Shown in pieces: positions 8,558-18,700 of a DNA stretch of 64,000 bases (position 1 is its first letter; every line of letters begins with the position of its first letter). The notes under the pieces were generated by a model. That model searched no databases, was not told the DNA's origin, and saw nothing but the letters and a program-made list of their open reading frames with translations. Origin of the DNA: UBA7332 sp051652645 (GTDB lineage: Bacteria > Bacteroidota > Bacteroidia > Bacteroidales > UBA7332); NCBI GenBank assembly GCA_051652645.1, contig JBOFUP010000008.1, positions 1 through 64,000 of the forward strand, in the 5' to 3' direction. Both the position numbers and the translations under genes were made by a program.

Positions 8558-11323
8558 TTAAAGCTTATATCTGAACCCAACCATGAGATTAGGGTTATAT
8601 ACATCCCTACGGATCAAAGTGCTCTTTGATCTCGACCATGAAAGAGGAGCATCATCATTCTTAGGATTTACATTCTTTACATAGAGTTCTCGGGGTGAGT
8701 TCAACAGGTTTGAAGCCTTACCAAATATTGACAAGCCAATCTTATGAAAACTCTTCTCTATAGATGCATCCAATTGAACGACTCCTCGTTCCCAAACATC
8801 ATTATTCAAAAACTGAGATACTGTATGGATTCTATCCCCAGTATATGATGCTGCCAGCTGAGCATCCCATCCATACTTTGTATCCTTAAGTAAAAGAGAC
8901 AAGTTTGCCACATGCTCTGACTGACCTGCCATAGGTCTAGTTTGATCTACATATGAAGGAAGCATGTTGCCACCATCTTGAACCCTTATCATCTTCTGAG
9001 TTGTGATCTCTGATTTTGTGTATGTATAATTGGCTTTGAACCCAATAAAACGGAAAAACTTTGTCACATCCAGCTCAACACCAAAATTGTTTGCTGTACC
9101 GAAGTTGCCTGGTGCATAGTATAAAGTACCATGATTATCGCCCGTCTGCAATACATACTCTATAGGATCCTTGATCTTCTTATAGAAAACTCCAATCATA
9201 TATTGATCCGTAACGTTAGGGAAATACTCATATCTAAAGTCGAAGTTGTCCGCTAAGGCAGACTTCAGATCTGGGTTACCTCGTTCTTGATACTCTTCGT
9301 TGGTTATTTTGTATGGTACAATCTCGAAGAAACCTGGTCTATTGAGTGACCTATAATATGAAGCTCGAAAGTTGCTATTCTTCAGCATCGAGAGCTTAGC
9401 ATGAATGCTCGGTAAGAGTGTCAAGTATTTCTGTTCCCCTTCTGGTCGTAGTTCTCCTGCAGGAAATAGAAGCTCATACCCCTGAACTGTATTCTCAGCT
9501 CTTACACCTCCATTGATCTCACCCCAAGATGAACTATATATCATTTGAGCATAACCAGCAGCTATCTGCTCAGAAGCATTATATGTAGAGGCTGTCGCAA
9601 CGCTACCCTTAGGATTATACACTTTCCATTTTATATCTGAATAGTTTATAAAGTCCTCACCCCAAAGGTCAGGCTGACTATTAACAGTCTCAAGGCGATA
9701 ATTATTATAAAAGTTACTCCTATCCTTGTTCCTATATAGTGCTCCTGCTTGAAGCTTAAAAGGCACATCAGCTATTTTCAACTTGTAGCCCAAAGCCACA
9801 CTTGCAGAAAAATCTCTGTCATCATTACGTTCCCAACGTCTCTCTTGAGGGTTAATGTACGTAGGTGTCTCTATGAAATTTACCCTAGCACCCTTCATTG
9901 AGAATGTTGCTTGATCGGGTCTCTCATTCTCCGCTTTCGAATAGGCTAACGACCAATCAAGTGTAAGCCTACTATTTGATAGGAATTTGTGGGATCCCTG
10001 AAGAGTAGAGTTTATGATATTCTGTTGAGTTCTTCTCGTTCTAGTCTCAAACTCAAGATTTGCGTTACCCTGCTCGGGGTTATAACCATTAGAAAGATTA
10101 GTCTTTTTAAGCTCTCGCGTCTGCCTTGCGTCCATCGAAAGATAAGCATTATACCACGAGAGAGTATGACCAGGAGCTAGACGATAGTCAATCTTTGCGT
10201 GAATACCGTATCGGATCATATTCTCTGAAAATTGACGCTCTTGAAGGGAAGTTAGCGTAGTGGTTGTCTCTACACCAGTTACAGTATGATCGTAGTTTGA
10301 TGAGTTACTCCCTCTGTTAGTATTCATATAGCTAGCTGCAAGAATAACCCCTAGTTTGCGATCAAAGAATCGATTGCCAACCGAAACACCCCCAATAAGA
10401 TCAGGCATAGGACGGCGATTAGTATACTCTCCTCGCTGATTTGCAAAGTCAGATGAGGTAGCCATATAGTCCTTTCCATTAATCTCATAAGGAGAGCTTT
10501 TATGTATAGATGATGCATCGAAACCCTTAAAATCTCTTTCTGTAAAGAGCATCGAGTATCCACTAGACAAATTAGCCTCTAGCCTGAATGCCTCCGGAGC
10601 ACTTTTCATAACCATATTAACCGCACCTCCTATAGCATCACCCTCAAGATCGGCAGTTAGTGACTTGGTCACCTCTAGCCTATCCAATAGCTCTGAAGGG
10701 AAAAGATCCAATGGCAGATATCTATGTTTATTGTCTGGACTAGGTATCTTCACCCCATTCACTGTAGTGTAGTTATACCTCTTGTCCATACCTCGTAATA
10801 TTGCATACTGACCTTCACCACTAGCCGAACGCTCTACAGTAACTCCCGATATACGTTGTAACACGTTTGCTACTGTCAAATCGGGTGATACTTGTATCGC
10901 CTTTGCTCCAATAGCATTTACTACTCTCGAAGAGTTGCGCTCAAGCATCCTTGCACTAACCTCACTTGTCTTGTCACTCGAAGCCGTAATTACAACGCCT
11001 TCTAATGAGTGGCTTTCCTCTTGCAAGCGAAACTGATAAACTTGTGCCGATTTGTTCGCATTGATAGTGAATGTGTGTGTCTGTGGCTCGTAGCCTATAT
11101 ATCTACAAATCACTTGATAGCGACCTACTGGTAAATCCTTGAAGTTAAATGTCCCATCTAATCCTGTAATAGTACCTCTGTCACTATCTATAATCTGTAG
11201 TGTGGCTCCAATAAGAACCTCTCCTGTGTGACTCTCCACAACAGTACCTTTGAACTGCGAAGCCTCAGCCATTAGGCATGCAAGAGCTAAGAGTAGCGTA
11301 AATAAGTAAAATCTGATTGTCAT
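8558..11323 (-). CDS. TonB-dependent outer-membrane receptor with N-terminal carboxypeptidase-regulatory-like domain
   Basis: A 921-aa protein with a Sec signal peptide (residues 1-22) and a CarboxypepD_reg-like beta-sandwich at about 23-105 (GTVVESHTGEVLIGATLQI ... GRYQVICRYIGY). A plug domain follows (VANVLQRISGVTVERSASG, then AILRGMDKRYNYTTVNGV), then a 22-strand-type barrel ending in MVGFRYKL. The receptor imports a ligand across the outer membrane using TonB-ExbBD energy. It is first in the operon with the beta-helix lipoprotein and the phosphoesterase. The plug resembles catecholate/iron or general TonB receptors rather than SusC, and no SusD partner is present. A TACTTTTG -7 box lies 23 bp upstream of the ATG. 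The ligand is unknown; a phosphorus-containing compound is an inference from the phosphoesterase. Confidence 0.9.
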   Translation of the reverse strand: MTIRFYLFTLLLALACLMAEASQFKGTVVESHTGEVLIGATLQIIDSDRGTITGLDGTFNFKDLPVGRYQVICRYIGYEPQTHTFTINANKSAQVYQFRLQEESHSLEGVVITASSDKTSEVSARMLERNSSRVVNAIGAKAIQVSPDLTVANVLQRISGVTVERSASGEGQYAILRGMDKRYNYTTVNGVKIPSPDNKHRYLPLDLFPSELLDRLEVTKSLTADLEGDAIGGAVNMVMKSAPEAFRLEANLSSGYSMLFTERDFKGFDASSIHKSSPYEINGKDYMATSSDFANQRGEYTNRRPMPDLIGGVSVGNRFFDRKLGVILAASYMNTNRGSNSSNYDHTVTGVETTTTLTSLQERQFSENMIRYGIHAKIDYRLAPGHTLSWYNAYLSMDARQTRELKKTNLSNGYNPEQGNANLEFETRTRRTQQNIINSTLQGSHKFLSNSRLTLDWSLAYSKAENERPDQATFSMKGARVNFIETPTYINPQERRWERNDDRDFSASVALGYKLKIADVPFKLQAGALYRNKDRSNFYNNYRLETVNSQPDLWGEDFINYSDIKWKVYNPKGSVATASTYNASEQIAAGYAQMIYSSSWGEINGGVRAENTVQGYELLFPAGELRPEGEQKYLTLLPSIHAKLSMLKNSNFRASYYRSLNRPGFFEIVPYKITNEEYQERGNPDLKSALADNFDFRYEYFPNVTDQYMIGVFYKKIKDPIEYVLQTGDNHGTLYYAPGNFGTANNFGVELDVTKFFRFIGFKANYTYTKSEITTQKMIRVQDGGNMLPSYVDQTRPMAGQSEHVANLSLLLKDTKYGWDAQLAASYTGDRIHTVSQFLNNDVWERGVVQLDASIEKSFHKIGLSIFGKASNLLNSPRELYVKNVNPKNDDAPLSWSRSKSTLIRRDVYNPNLMVGFRYKL

Positions 11324-11345
11324 ATTTTGTTATTGTTTCCACGGG

Positions 11346-11353
11346 CAAAAGTA
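11346..11353 (-). promoter_or_regulatory. Candidate -7 box of the TonB receptor/phosphoesterase operon
   Basis: Minus-strand TACTTTTG, 23 bp before the ATG at 11323. No clear -33 element. Confidence 0.5.
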
Positions 11354-11515
11354 TATGTAGTTTATTTCAATTCAGTTTCATTAATTTTACAATATAAAGA
11401 CACAAAATAAACACACCCTTCATCTTAATTAGCTAAAATTACAAAACACGAAAAGGGCACAGCACAGTTAATCAAATCGATAGACATTGACAGATTGCAA
11501 TTACAATAGTTAAAT

Positions 11516-11560
11516 TTACATCAAAATATTAGTTGTAACATCCTACTTATTTTGATGTAA
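11516..11560. repeat. Perfect 13-bp inverted repeat
   Basis: TTACATCAAAATA (11516-11528) and its exact complement (11548-11560) are separated by 19 nt. It lies in a gene-free region with no T-run suited to a terminator. Function unknown. Confidence 0.7.
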
Positions 11561-11674
11561 TATAAGGTAAAATCATCACAAGCATGGAGCTCTATTAGCC
11601 AAAAGAGAGGTTACAAAGAGTCATAACTTACGTTTCACAGTGGGTTAGATAAATTTTGCTGTGCATTTATACAT

Positions 11675-11735
11675 AAATTGCAGTGAGTAACTATTGAAAA
11701 GCCTAAGACTTTTAGATAGTTACTCACCGCAATTT
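11675..11735. repeat. Large near-perfect inverted repeat enclosing a 22-bp repeat unit
   Basis: The 20-nt arms 11675-11694 and 11716-11735 match with one mismatch. The centre contains a second stem AAAAG/CTTTT (11697-11701, 11709-11713). Positions 11696-11717 closely match the 22-bp unit repeated at 49942-50051. Confidence 0.75.
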
Positions 11736-11957
11736 TCATGAAATGATAAATAGATAGCTAAATATAACCAACTGAATTGACTATTTTGACGCTTTAATTA
11801 GGGACAGACAAAAGAGACTGGAAGTAATCAGCTATAATACAGACAGATAAGAATCATACGGCTTAATCGCTCTAGAGGAGCATATTTCCACCTCAACCAA
11901 ACATTGGTTCTCTAGAGACGACTCTACAAGAGTTTGTGTTTGACACTTTGAAAGCAA

Positions 11958-11994
11958 AAGCTCCACTATCACATAAATAGTGATAGTGGAGCTT
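11958..11994 (-). terminator. Terminator of the tamB-tamL-radical SAM operon
   Basis: AAGCTCCACTATCAC (11958-11972) and its exact complement (11980-11994) with a 7-nt loop. On the minus strand it is followed by TTTTGC. It lies 29 bp past the stop at 12023. Confidence 0.8.
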
Positions 11995-12022
11995 AAATTG
12001 TTCCCTCTACAAGGGAGTGTGC

Positions 12023-13357
12023 TTATTTTTCAAAAAAGAATTTTTCTTCTCCAAAGGCTGGTTTCAATTGATCAAACCAAGTGGCTTCAGAGTCGTACTT
12101 TGCGAAAAATGGTATGCCAACCCATTGTGAGTCGCGCCCTTGAAGGAAGTTTAGGACAAACTGCTTTTCACCATTGACCTCCGTAATGCCCAAAACTTGG
12201 ATTTTACCTGGATATGCACTCATACTTGGTCCTCTAACAGTACGACAAACTCCACTCACTTGACTATAAGCATCTCGGAATATCTGCCAGCATCTCTCGA
12301 TAGGTAATTCGAAGAAGTGCCTTGAACCTGTATCACGTGCAATGAACATATAGTAAGGTATACATCCTAGATCCACTTGACGACGCCACATAGTTGCAAA
12401 GGTCTCCCATGAATCGTTTATATGTTTAAGTACTGGTGTCTGTGTTCTTATCTGCGCACCTGTTGCTCGTATAGCTTTTATAGCTCCCTCAACAGCCTTT
12501 GTTGATAGTTCTACTGGATGATTGAAGTGAGCTTGAAGTGCCAAATTACGTCCCGAATCAACAACTCTTTTAAAGAGATCAAGGAGTTCGGCTGAATCCT
12601 TGTCTGTTAGGAAGCGATATGGCCAATAGGCTAAAGATTTACTTCCTATACGTATTGTTCGTATATGCTCAAAGCCTTCTCCTAGTAGAGGCTCAATATA
12701 TGCCTTAAGTATTGCGGTACTCATCACCATAGGATCACCACCAGTGAATAGAAGGTCTGTCACCTGAGGTTGATCTTTCAAATATGCATATAGTTTCTCA
12801 CTATCTCTCATCGCAAACTTTAGCCCTGCTAAGCCTGAAAACTGTGGCCATCTAAAGCAGAACGTACAATAAGCATGACAAGTCTGCCCTTGGGAAGGGA
12901 AGAATAGTACTGTCTCTTGATACTTGTGCTGAACACCCTTAAGCTTTTCGCCGTTTATCTCAGGCACATTCTTTTCCTGTCCGGCAGGATTTGGATTAAG
13001 AGATAGACGAATCGTCTCTACTAATTGTGCTATTTGAGTTTGATCAGCCCCTTTATTGATCAACTCTTTTACCTTAGCATACTGCTCGGGTTTAAGCATC
13101 TCAGCACGTGGGAATGTGAGAGTAAAGATTGGATCATTCGGAATGTTACTCCAATCTATAAGCTCGTTTACCACATAGCTATTGGTCTTAAAAGGGAGAA
13201 CGCGTCCAACTACCTCTATAGCCTCTAGTTCCGCTTCTCCCAACTGAGCTATTTGAGGTATATCACGATAGTTTGAGAGAGTGTAAGATTGATATTTTGA
13301 GTGCATAAATTTGATAATAAAAGCGTTATGTTTGGCAATATAAGCATTTAATTTCAA
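12023..13357 (-). CDS. Lysine 2,3-aminomutase (KamA) family radical SAM, PLP-binding protein
   Basis: A 444-aa cytoplasmic enzyme with the radical SAM 4Fe-4S motif CHAYCTFC at Cys160, Cys164 and Cys167, the SAM-binding LLFTGGDPM near 202-210, and a C-terminal GPSMSAYPGK whose Lys385 aligns with the PLP-binding lysine of lysine 2,3-aminomutase (SPGGGGK in the classical enzyme). The PLP-loop is thus altered around the lysine, so the amino-acid substrate is uncertain: it may act on lysine or another amino acid. An alternative start at 13306 (MHSKYQS) would remove 17 residues that look unlike the family. The gene follows tamL by 19 bp on the same strand, an unexpected partner for envelope assembly genes. 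Confidence 0.85.
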   Translation of the reverse strand: MKLNAYIAKHNAFIIKFMHSKYQSYTLSNYRDIPQIAQLGEAELEAIEVVGRVLPFKTNSYVVNELIDWSNIPNDPIFTLTFPRAEMLKPEQYAKVKELINKGADQTQIAQLVETIRLSLNPNPAGQEKNVPEINGEKLKGVQHKYQETVLFFPSQGQTCHAYCTFCFRWPQFSGLAGLKFAMRDSEKLYAYLKDQPQVTDLLFTGGDPMVMSTAILKAYIEPLLGEGFEHIRTIRIGSKSLAYWPYRFLTDKDSAELLDLFKRVVDSGRNLALQAHFNHPVELSTKAVEGAIKAIRATGAQIRTQTPVLKHINDSWETFATMWRRQVDLGCIPYYMFIARDTGSRHFFELPIERCWQIFRDAYSQVSGVCRTVRGPSMSAYPGKIQVLGITEVNGEKQFVLNFLQGRDSQWVGIPFFAKYDSEATWFDQLKPAFGEEKFFFEK

Positions 13358-13376
13358 AATGGCAACTTTTCACCCT

Positions 13377-15704
13377 CTAAAAAGGATAGCCTATAGCAAG
13401 GTGAAAACCTAAACCTTTCTTAAATCCATCAATGTTGTAATAGCCTTTCTTGTTAGCATTTTCGTATGGTGTGTGGAGTCCAATACCCAAATCTGCACGC
13501 ACAACAAGGAAGTCTAGGTCATATCTTATGCCCAATCCAGTTCCTAATGCTAGCTGATCAATCAGTGTATCTATCTTTAACTGACTCCCAGGTCTATTTA
13601 CATCCTCTTTCAACAGCCATATGTTACCAGCATCAAGGAACAATGCACCATATAGTCTGTACATAATCTTGAATCTATACTCAAGATTCATCTCTAGCTT
13701 GAAGTCTCCTGTCTGATCGAGAAAGCTATTGGAAGTAACAGCCGTAGGGCGATAACTCCCTGGACCTATTGTTCGGATAGTGAAAGCTCGAATACTGTTT
13801 GCTCCTCCTATATAGAACTGCTCTGTGTATGGCATAACCTCGGAGTTATTATAAGCATATCCAACTCCTACAGCCACTCTAAATGCAAGGCTATTACTCT
13901 TCCCAATGCTCTTGAAGAGTCTAAGATCCGAGTCGACTTTGATAAACTGAGAATACTCATTGCCAAATATCTTCTTGTCATACCCTTGCTTGTTTCCAAA
14001 AAGGTTCTGCAGACCATAGATTGCATTACCAGCGGATGTCACCGTACCGAACCATATCAACTTATCTCTTTTGCTCTTACCCCAAGTTCCGTCAAAACTA
14101 ATACTATAACTACTAGTTGGGATGAACTGATTCTTGAACCCGAGAGCAATTGCTGGGTTTGCATTAAGAGCCTCATCAAACTCACTACTTGTATTAAGCA
14201 TATAGTTATAGTTGAGCTTGAGTGGTGTAAAAGAGTGATACCAGTTTGCCGAGGTTTGAAAATCATATTTAAGTGATCCACCAAGAGAAATCATTCTGTA
14301 GAATCTTGCTCTATTTAAGAAATCTTCGCTAAGCTCTATTGTTGTCTTTGTGGCGTATCGATAGTCCTTCTGCTTGATAAAACCGGGAAGTAGTATCCGA
14401 GGGTAGGCCAATGTTCCACTAAGCTGAAACTGATAAGAGTTCATCAAAGAGTTTGCTCCCTCTACTTGTCTACTGTTACCTGTTTGCCATTCATAGCTTC
14501 CCTTCATCTTAAGCCCGAGAGTCTCACCTCCTCTGAAGATATTTCGCCAAGTAACTCCAAGCGATAGCCCAGGGCCAATTTGCTCATTTGATTTACGGGT
14601 GGCATTAAGCTCTAGCTCTACCTCTATCGGCGTATCCATAAGAAGGTCTAGCTTCATATCAATACTATTCGAATTGTTAATTGAGTCCTCAACAAAGTGC
14701 AAGTTAACGCTCTTGAATGCATTTAATCGGTAGAGATTTTGCAGTGTTCTCTCCTGCTTATCTTGACTATAAAGCTCTCCCTCTCGAAGAAGTATTGCCT
14801 TATTTAGCACTGAGCCTCTAACTTGTCTTTTATTCCTATAATGATAGTTGAACCTACCGGTATATAGCGAGTCTGGTGTTGGTCCAAAATCTCTTGCATG
14901 AAGATAGAGGTCTATCTTGCCTATATTATAGGTTCTCAACAGATTGTCACCAATAGATTGTTTTCGCATTTTACGCAGTTGGGCCGTACCGTCGCGAGCT
15001 GTTGTATCGGCAAGGTACTCAATGTAGTCTGGACGATAGAAGTAGTATCCACTATTACGCATCTCATTGGATATCCTATCAAGCTCATTCTCTAGAGTAA
15101 ATACATTAAAGTTCTCTCCACTTTTAAGTAGAGATGACGCCTCTGTTTTGAGTATTGCAGAGTCAATTGGTTGTGACTTACTAACAAACTCTATAGAATC
15201 GAGCTTTACAGGGTTTTTGATGTTTACTAGATATGAGACCTTTGCTTTACGAGGATTCTTCTTATTAGGGATAATCTCTTCTGTTACCGTTGAGCCAAAG
15301 TGTCCATAATCTTGAAGCATATTCTCAACAACCTTACCTCTAATCTCTGGATTTACGGATGATAGTAGTACTGGGTCCTTAGCTAGCAATCCATATAACC
15401 ACTTCTTAACACCTTTCTTCTCTGTTTTTAGATAGTTCCAAGCCCATAACCCCATGGGGAATGGTACGCGTATTGAGGAGCTTCCTAAGAATGAGTTATT
15501 AGGTGCTACAGCTAAAGGGGAAGTTAGTGATGCATTTAGCTCTTCATCGAGTTTAAGCTCTTTTGGCTTCTCTACCTTTAGCTTTTTAATTCCAGTGTAT
15601 AACACCTCACCCTCGGGCAGATTCTTTGTGGTTGAACATGCCGTAAGGATTAGGAGTGAAAACACTAGACTAATTCGTTGTAGTATCTTTTGGTTTCTCT
15701 TCAT
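13377..15704 (-). CDS. tamL: TamL: lipid-anchored BamA/TamA-family Omp85 protein
   Basis: A 775-aa Omp85 protein with a lipobox (LTAC, Cys 23) in place of an ordinary signal peptide. The N-terminal half contains POTRA-like segments (for example around SIEFVSKSQPIDSAIL and YSQDKQERTLQNLYRLNAFKSV). The C-terminal half is a 16-strand-type surface-antigen barrel containing FYIGGANSIRAF, the conserved Omp85 loop region, and ending in HLAIGYPF. In Bacteroidota such lipidated TamA relatives (TamL) pair with TamB to help place proteins or lipids in the outer membrane. The start overlaps the end of tamB by 35 bp, supporting co-translation. Confidence 0.9.
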   Translation of the reverse strand: MKRNQKILQRISLVFSLLILTACSTTKNLPEGEVLYTGIKKLKVEKPKELKLDEELNASLTSPLAVAPNNSFLGSSSIRVPFPMGLWAWNYLKTEKKGVKKWLYGLLAKDPVLLSSVNPEIRGKVVENMLQDYGHFGSTVTEEIIPNKKNPRKAKVSYLVNIKNPVKLDSIEFVSKSQPIDSAILKTEASSLLKSGENFNVFTLENELDRISNEMRNSGYYFYRPDYIEYLADTTARDGTAQLRKMRKQSIGDNLLRTYNIGKIDLYLHARDFGPTPDSLYTGRFNYHYRNKRQVRGSVLNKAILLREGELYSQDKQERTLQNLYRLNAFKSVNLHFVEDSINNSNSIDMKLDLLMDTPIEVELELNATRKSNEQIGPGLSLGVTWRNIFRGGETLGLKMKGSYEWQTGNSRQVEGANSLMNSYQFQLSGTLAYPRILLPGFIKQKDYRYATKTTIELSEDFLNRARFYRMISLGGSLKYDFQTSANWYHSFTPLKLNYNYMLNTSSEFDEALNANPAIALGFKNQFIPTSSYSISFDGTWGKSKRDKLIWFGTVTSAGNAIYGLQNLFGNKQGYDKKIFGNEYSQFIKVDSDLRLFKSIGKSNSLAFRVAVGVGYAYNNSEVMPYTEQFYIGGANSIRAFTIRTIGPGSYRPTAVTSNSFLDQTGDFKLEMNLEYRFKIMYRLYGALFLDAGNIWLLKEDVNRPGSQLKIDTLIDQLALGTGLGIRYDLDFLVVRADLGIGLHTPYENANKKGYYNIDGFKKGLGFHLAIGYPF

Positions 15705-18700
15705 TTCTTTTTGAGTTTCTAAATTTGAAGATATTCTTCAATCTGTATAGCTTGCGTTTCATTGTTAATGCCAAACCTGTCTTAGTGATTTTTCCCTCTA
15801 GCACGTTGTCGTAGCCAGTATGATAGAATAGTTTTGCAAAAAGGAACTGGCGTCTATCTAGTGCATATTCGAGTGAGAGATCATCTATAAAGCTTTGATC
15901 TTGCTTAACACTCGGGTCATCACCCGTTGAAACACGTCCTCCGACATTGATTTTGAATCTATCATTGAATAGACGTTTTGAGAATTGAACTGTATAGTCT
16001 GTTCTCTTTGTACCACTCGATGCTTGATCCATGTTGTCAATACCGAAGTTTAAGTCTACTCCTTTTAGGCTGTTGCGCGCCCATTGATTCATCTGCTTCT
16101 CAAGAAACCCTTGTACAGCAGATGAGGATGCACTCTTTGTATTGAATCCCGAAAGGTTATAACTTCCATATAGAATCAAGTTCATCGCCTCTTTGCTTCG
16201 CTCCTCTTGTGTGAGTGAGGTAAGCCTATTCTGTATGGTTAGATCCTCAGGTGAGTCAAGGTCAAAAACTATTGACATTTGATTTAATGGCTTCTCTATC
16301 CTAACAATTGCATCGAAGTTTACGCTCCTAGAGTTATTACTCTCATCAGTAACTGATGCTCTAATACGCTCCTTTGCAGTAAGATTCAATATCGGATTTG
16401 TAAGGTCTCCATTCCACTCAACCTTACTCCCCTCGACTATCTTAAATAGCTTCTCTCCGATAACAGGGAGGTCATACCTTACGTTACCACCTGTAAGAGT
16501 GTAACGACCTGTCATGCTATTTACACCCTCGCGGTTCATCAAGTAGGATAGCGTTCCTCCGCCCTCAAGATCGACTCTATCATTACCACTCTCACTAAGA
16601 TTAATGGCCAATCGAACATTCGGGGCAACGTTTACATTCAAAAGCAGATCGAGACCTTGTAGCTCATTTAGTTTCTCTTTGTTGCTGTATACAACTGAGG
16701 TCGTATCTGAGAAGTCAACAAATCTTACTAATTCATCTGTTTTATTCGATACGCTAACCCCCATATCCTGCATTACGTATGTAAGGTCAGTTTGATTTAG
16801 CAGATTCAATGACCCACTTACAGATAGCTTCTGAAGTGTACCTTGTATTAGAGTTGAGAGATCAATGAATGCTTTACCATAAACCATAGCGCCTTTGCGC
16901 TTGGGTGCGTCTAAAAGCTGGAAGTTGTTTGCATCGATTTTTAAATCGGTCTGTATATAGTCTAAATTATTAAAATCTATCTTACCGTTCATTCTTAGCG
17001 GAGGGTTTTTCCCTGAAAGAAGCTTGTAATCAGTAAAATCAACACGACTATTTTTTATGTAGACTCTCTGAGAATCTAACTCAAATGTTGTGCTTATTGG
17101 CAAAAGGCTCAGTTGAGTCTCTTCAAAAGCAAACTCTCCGTCTATTATTGGAGATGAGCCTTTCTGATTCATCGACAAATCACCTTTTAGATATCCACTC
17201 AACTCTGCCATGCCTGGGGGTATGAATGGATTAATACTCTTAAGGGGAAACTTAGGAATCAGTATATCAAACTTGCTAGACTGACTAATGTCTCCTCGTA
17301 TAATTGCGGCCTGAGTGTCATCAATAAATAGAGATGTTTCAAGAGTCTGCTTTTTGTCTGCACCTGTTACATAGTTAACAGCTACCTTAAGATCTCCAAC
17401 CCTCTGTCGTTCGTAAATGAACTCTCCAATGCCAAAGTTACCCGTTGTGCTCATTCCTGCCTTTCCTGAGCTAAGAAGAAAACTACTGGCTACGGCTCCA
17501 TCCATATTTGGAAAGTATGGAATGTACTGTGATAGTTTAGATAGGTCAATACCATCTACATCTAGAGCTACAATCTGATTACCTTGATCATCAGTCTTTA
17601 CAGGTGTTAGCCTTATTTTGGCTACTTCGCCGATAAGCTGAAGATTACCGTTTATCCTCTTATCTTGGTCAATAGTAATAAAATTATCACTATTTAACTG
17701 CCACGGTGCAAAGCCTATTATTGGCTCTTCTGGAAAGAAGTTAATGGTCACTTTCTCTCTTTCGAGTTTGGCTCTAATACCAAGATCAACTCCTACTTTA
17801 GAATCATAATTACGCTGTATGATTCTAGCCTCAGCCAGATTGTTCTCTAGCCACCCATTCGCATTTATTATCATTGGTACATTTGGATGACTCTCTCTAT
17901 TAGACATACGAGAGTTAAAGTTTACTCTGCTGCTATCTTGACTCATATTCACATACAAAGTGTCGACTATCGACTCTTGGTTTCTTAGCCCGTACATATA
18001 ACTATCTAGGCTTATGCCAGACAATGGGGAGGTACTACCTACAACATTTATCGAGTCTATAGACTGATTATCTTGACGTAAGAAATTATTAAGTAGATTT
18101 TTCTTTCCACTTTTAATGGTGAATCCTAATGACGGCAACTCCTCTTTTACTTTAGCTAGATTTAATTGAACATCCTTTTGTTGCTTAAGTAATACTTGTG
18201 TAAGCCTATCTAATGATGAGATAATTGACTCTAAAGACTCTGACGCATCAAGATTTACTCTAAGGTCTCCAGAGCTCAAAGCAACATTAAAGAGTGAATC
18301 TTGATTTGCAGCTTTGAAAGAGATCTCTCCTGGCTCATATGACTTGGAAATAAGCAAGAGCCTTTCTATGGAAATGTCTCCTGATGTTGTAAACGATTGC
18401 TTTAAATCGTGTGTTAAGTTGACCCTCGTAGAGAGTGCCGTTGATAGTGGTGTCTCTGAAAAGTGAAGTGCTAATAGATCTAAATTCTTTAGCTTTGAAT
18501 CAAGATTCATTGTAATTCCTGACTTCGCAATCTCTCCATTCACATCTACAACAACGTTGAGATCTTTATTTTCAGATACAAGATTAGCCTTAAAAATAGA
18601 TTCTAGTAGAGATGCATCAAGTGTTATATCTCTGTATGTGTAGTTGCGATAGTCAAATCTGCCTATCTTGGAGTCTAATTCTAAAACTGTATTTGGATTT

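Larger units (their letters stand above)
11354..11957. other. Gene-free intergenic stretch
   Basis: About 600 bp without a supportable gene between a TonB-receptor promoter and a convergent-side terminator. It holds the two inverted repeats listed at 11516-11560 and 11675-11735. No transposase remnant, tRNA or conserved leader was recognised. Confidence 0.6.

Noticed and set aside
11354..12022. Insertion sequence or transposase remnant
   Set aside because: Inverted repeats exist but no coding remnant and no target duplication was found.
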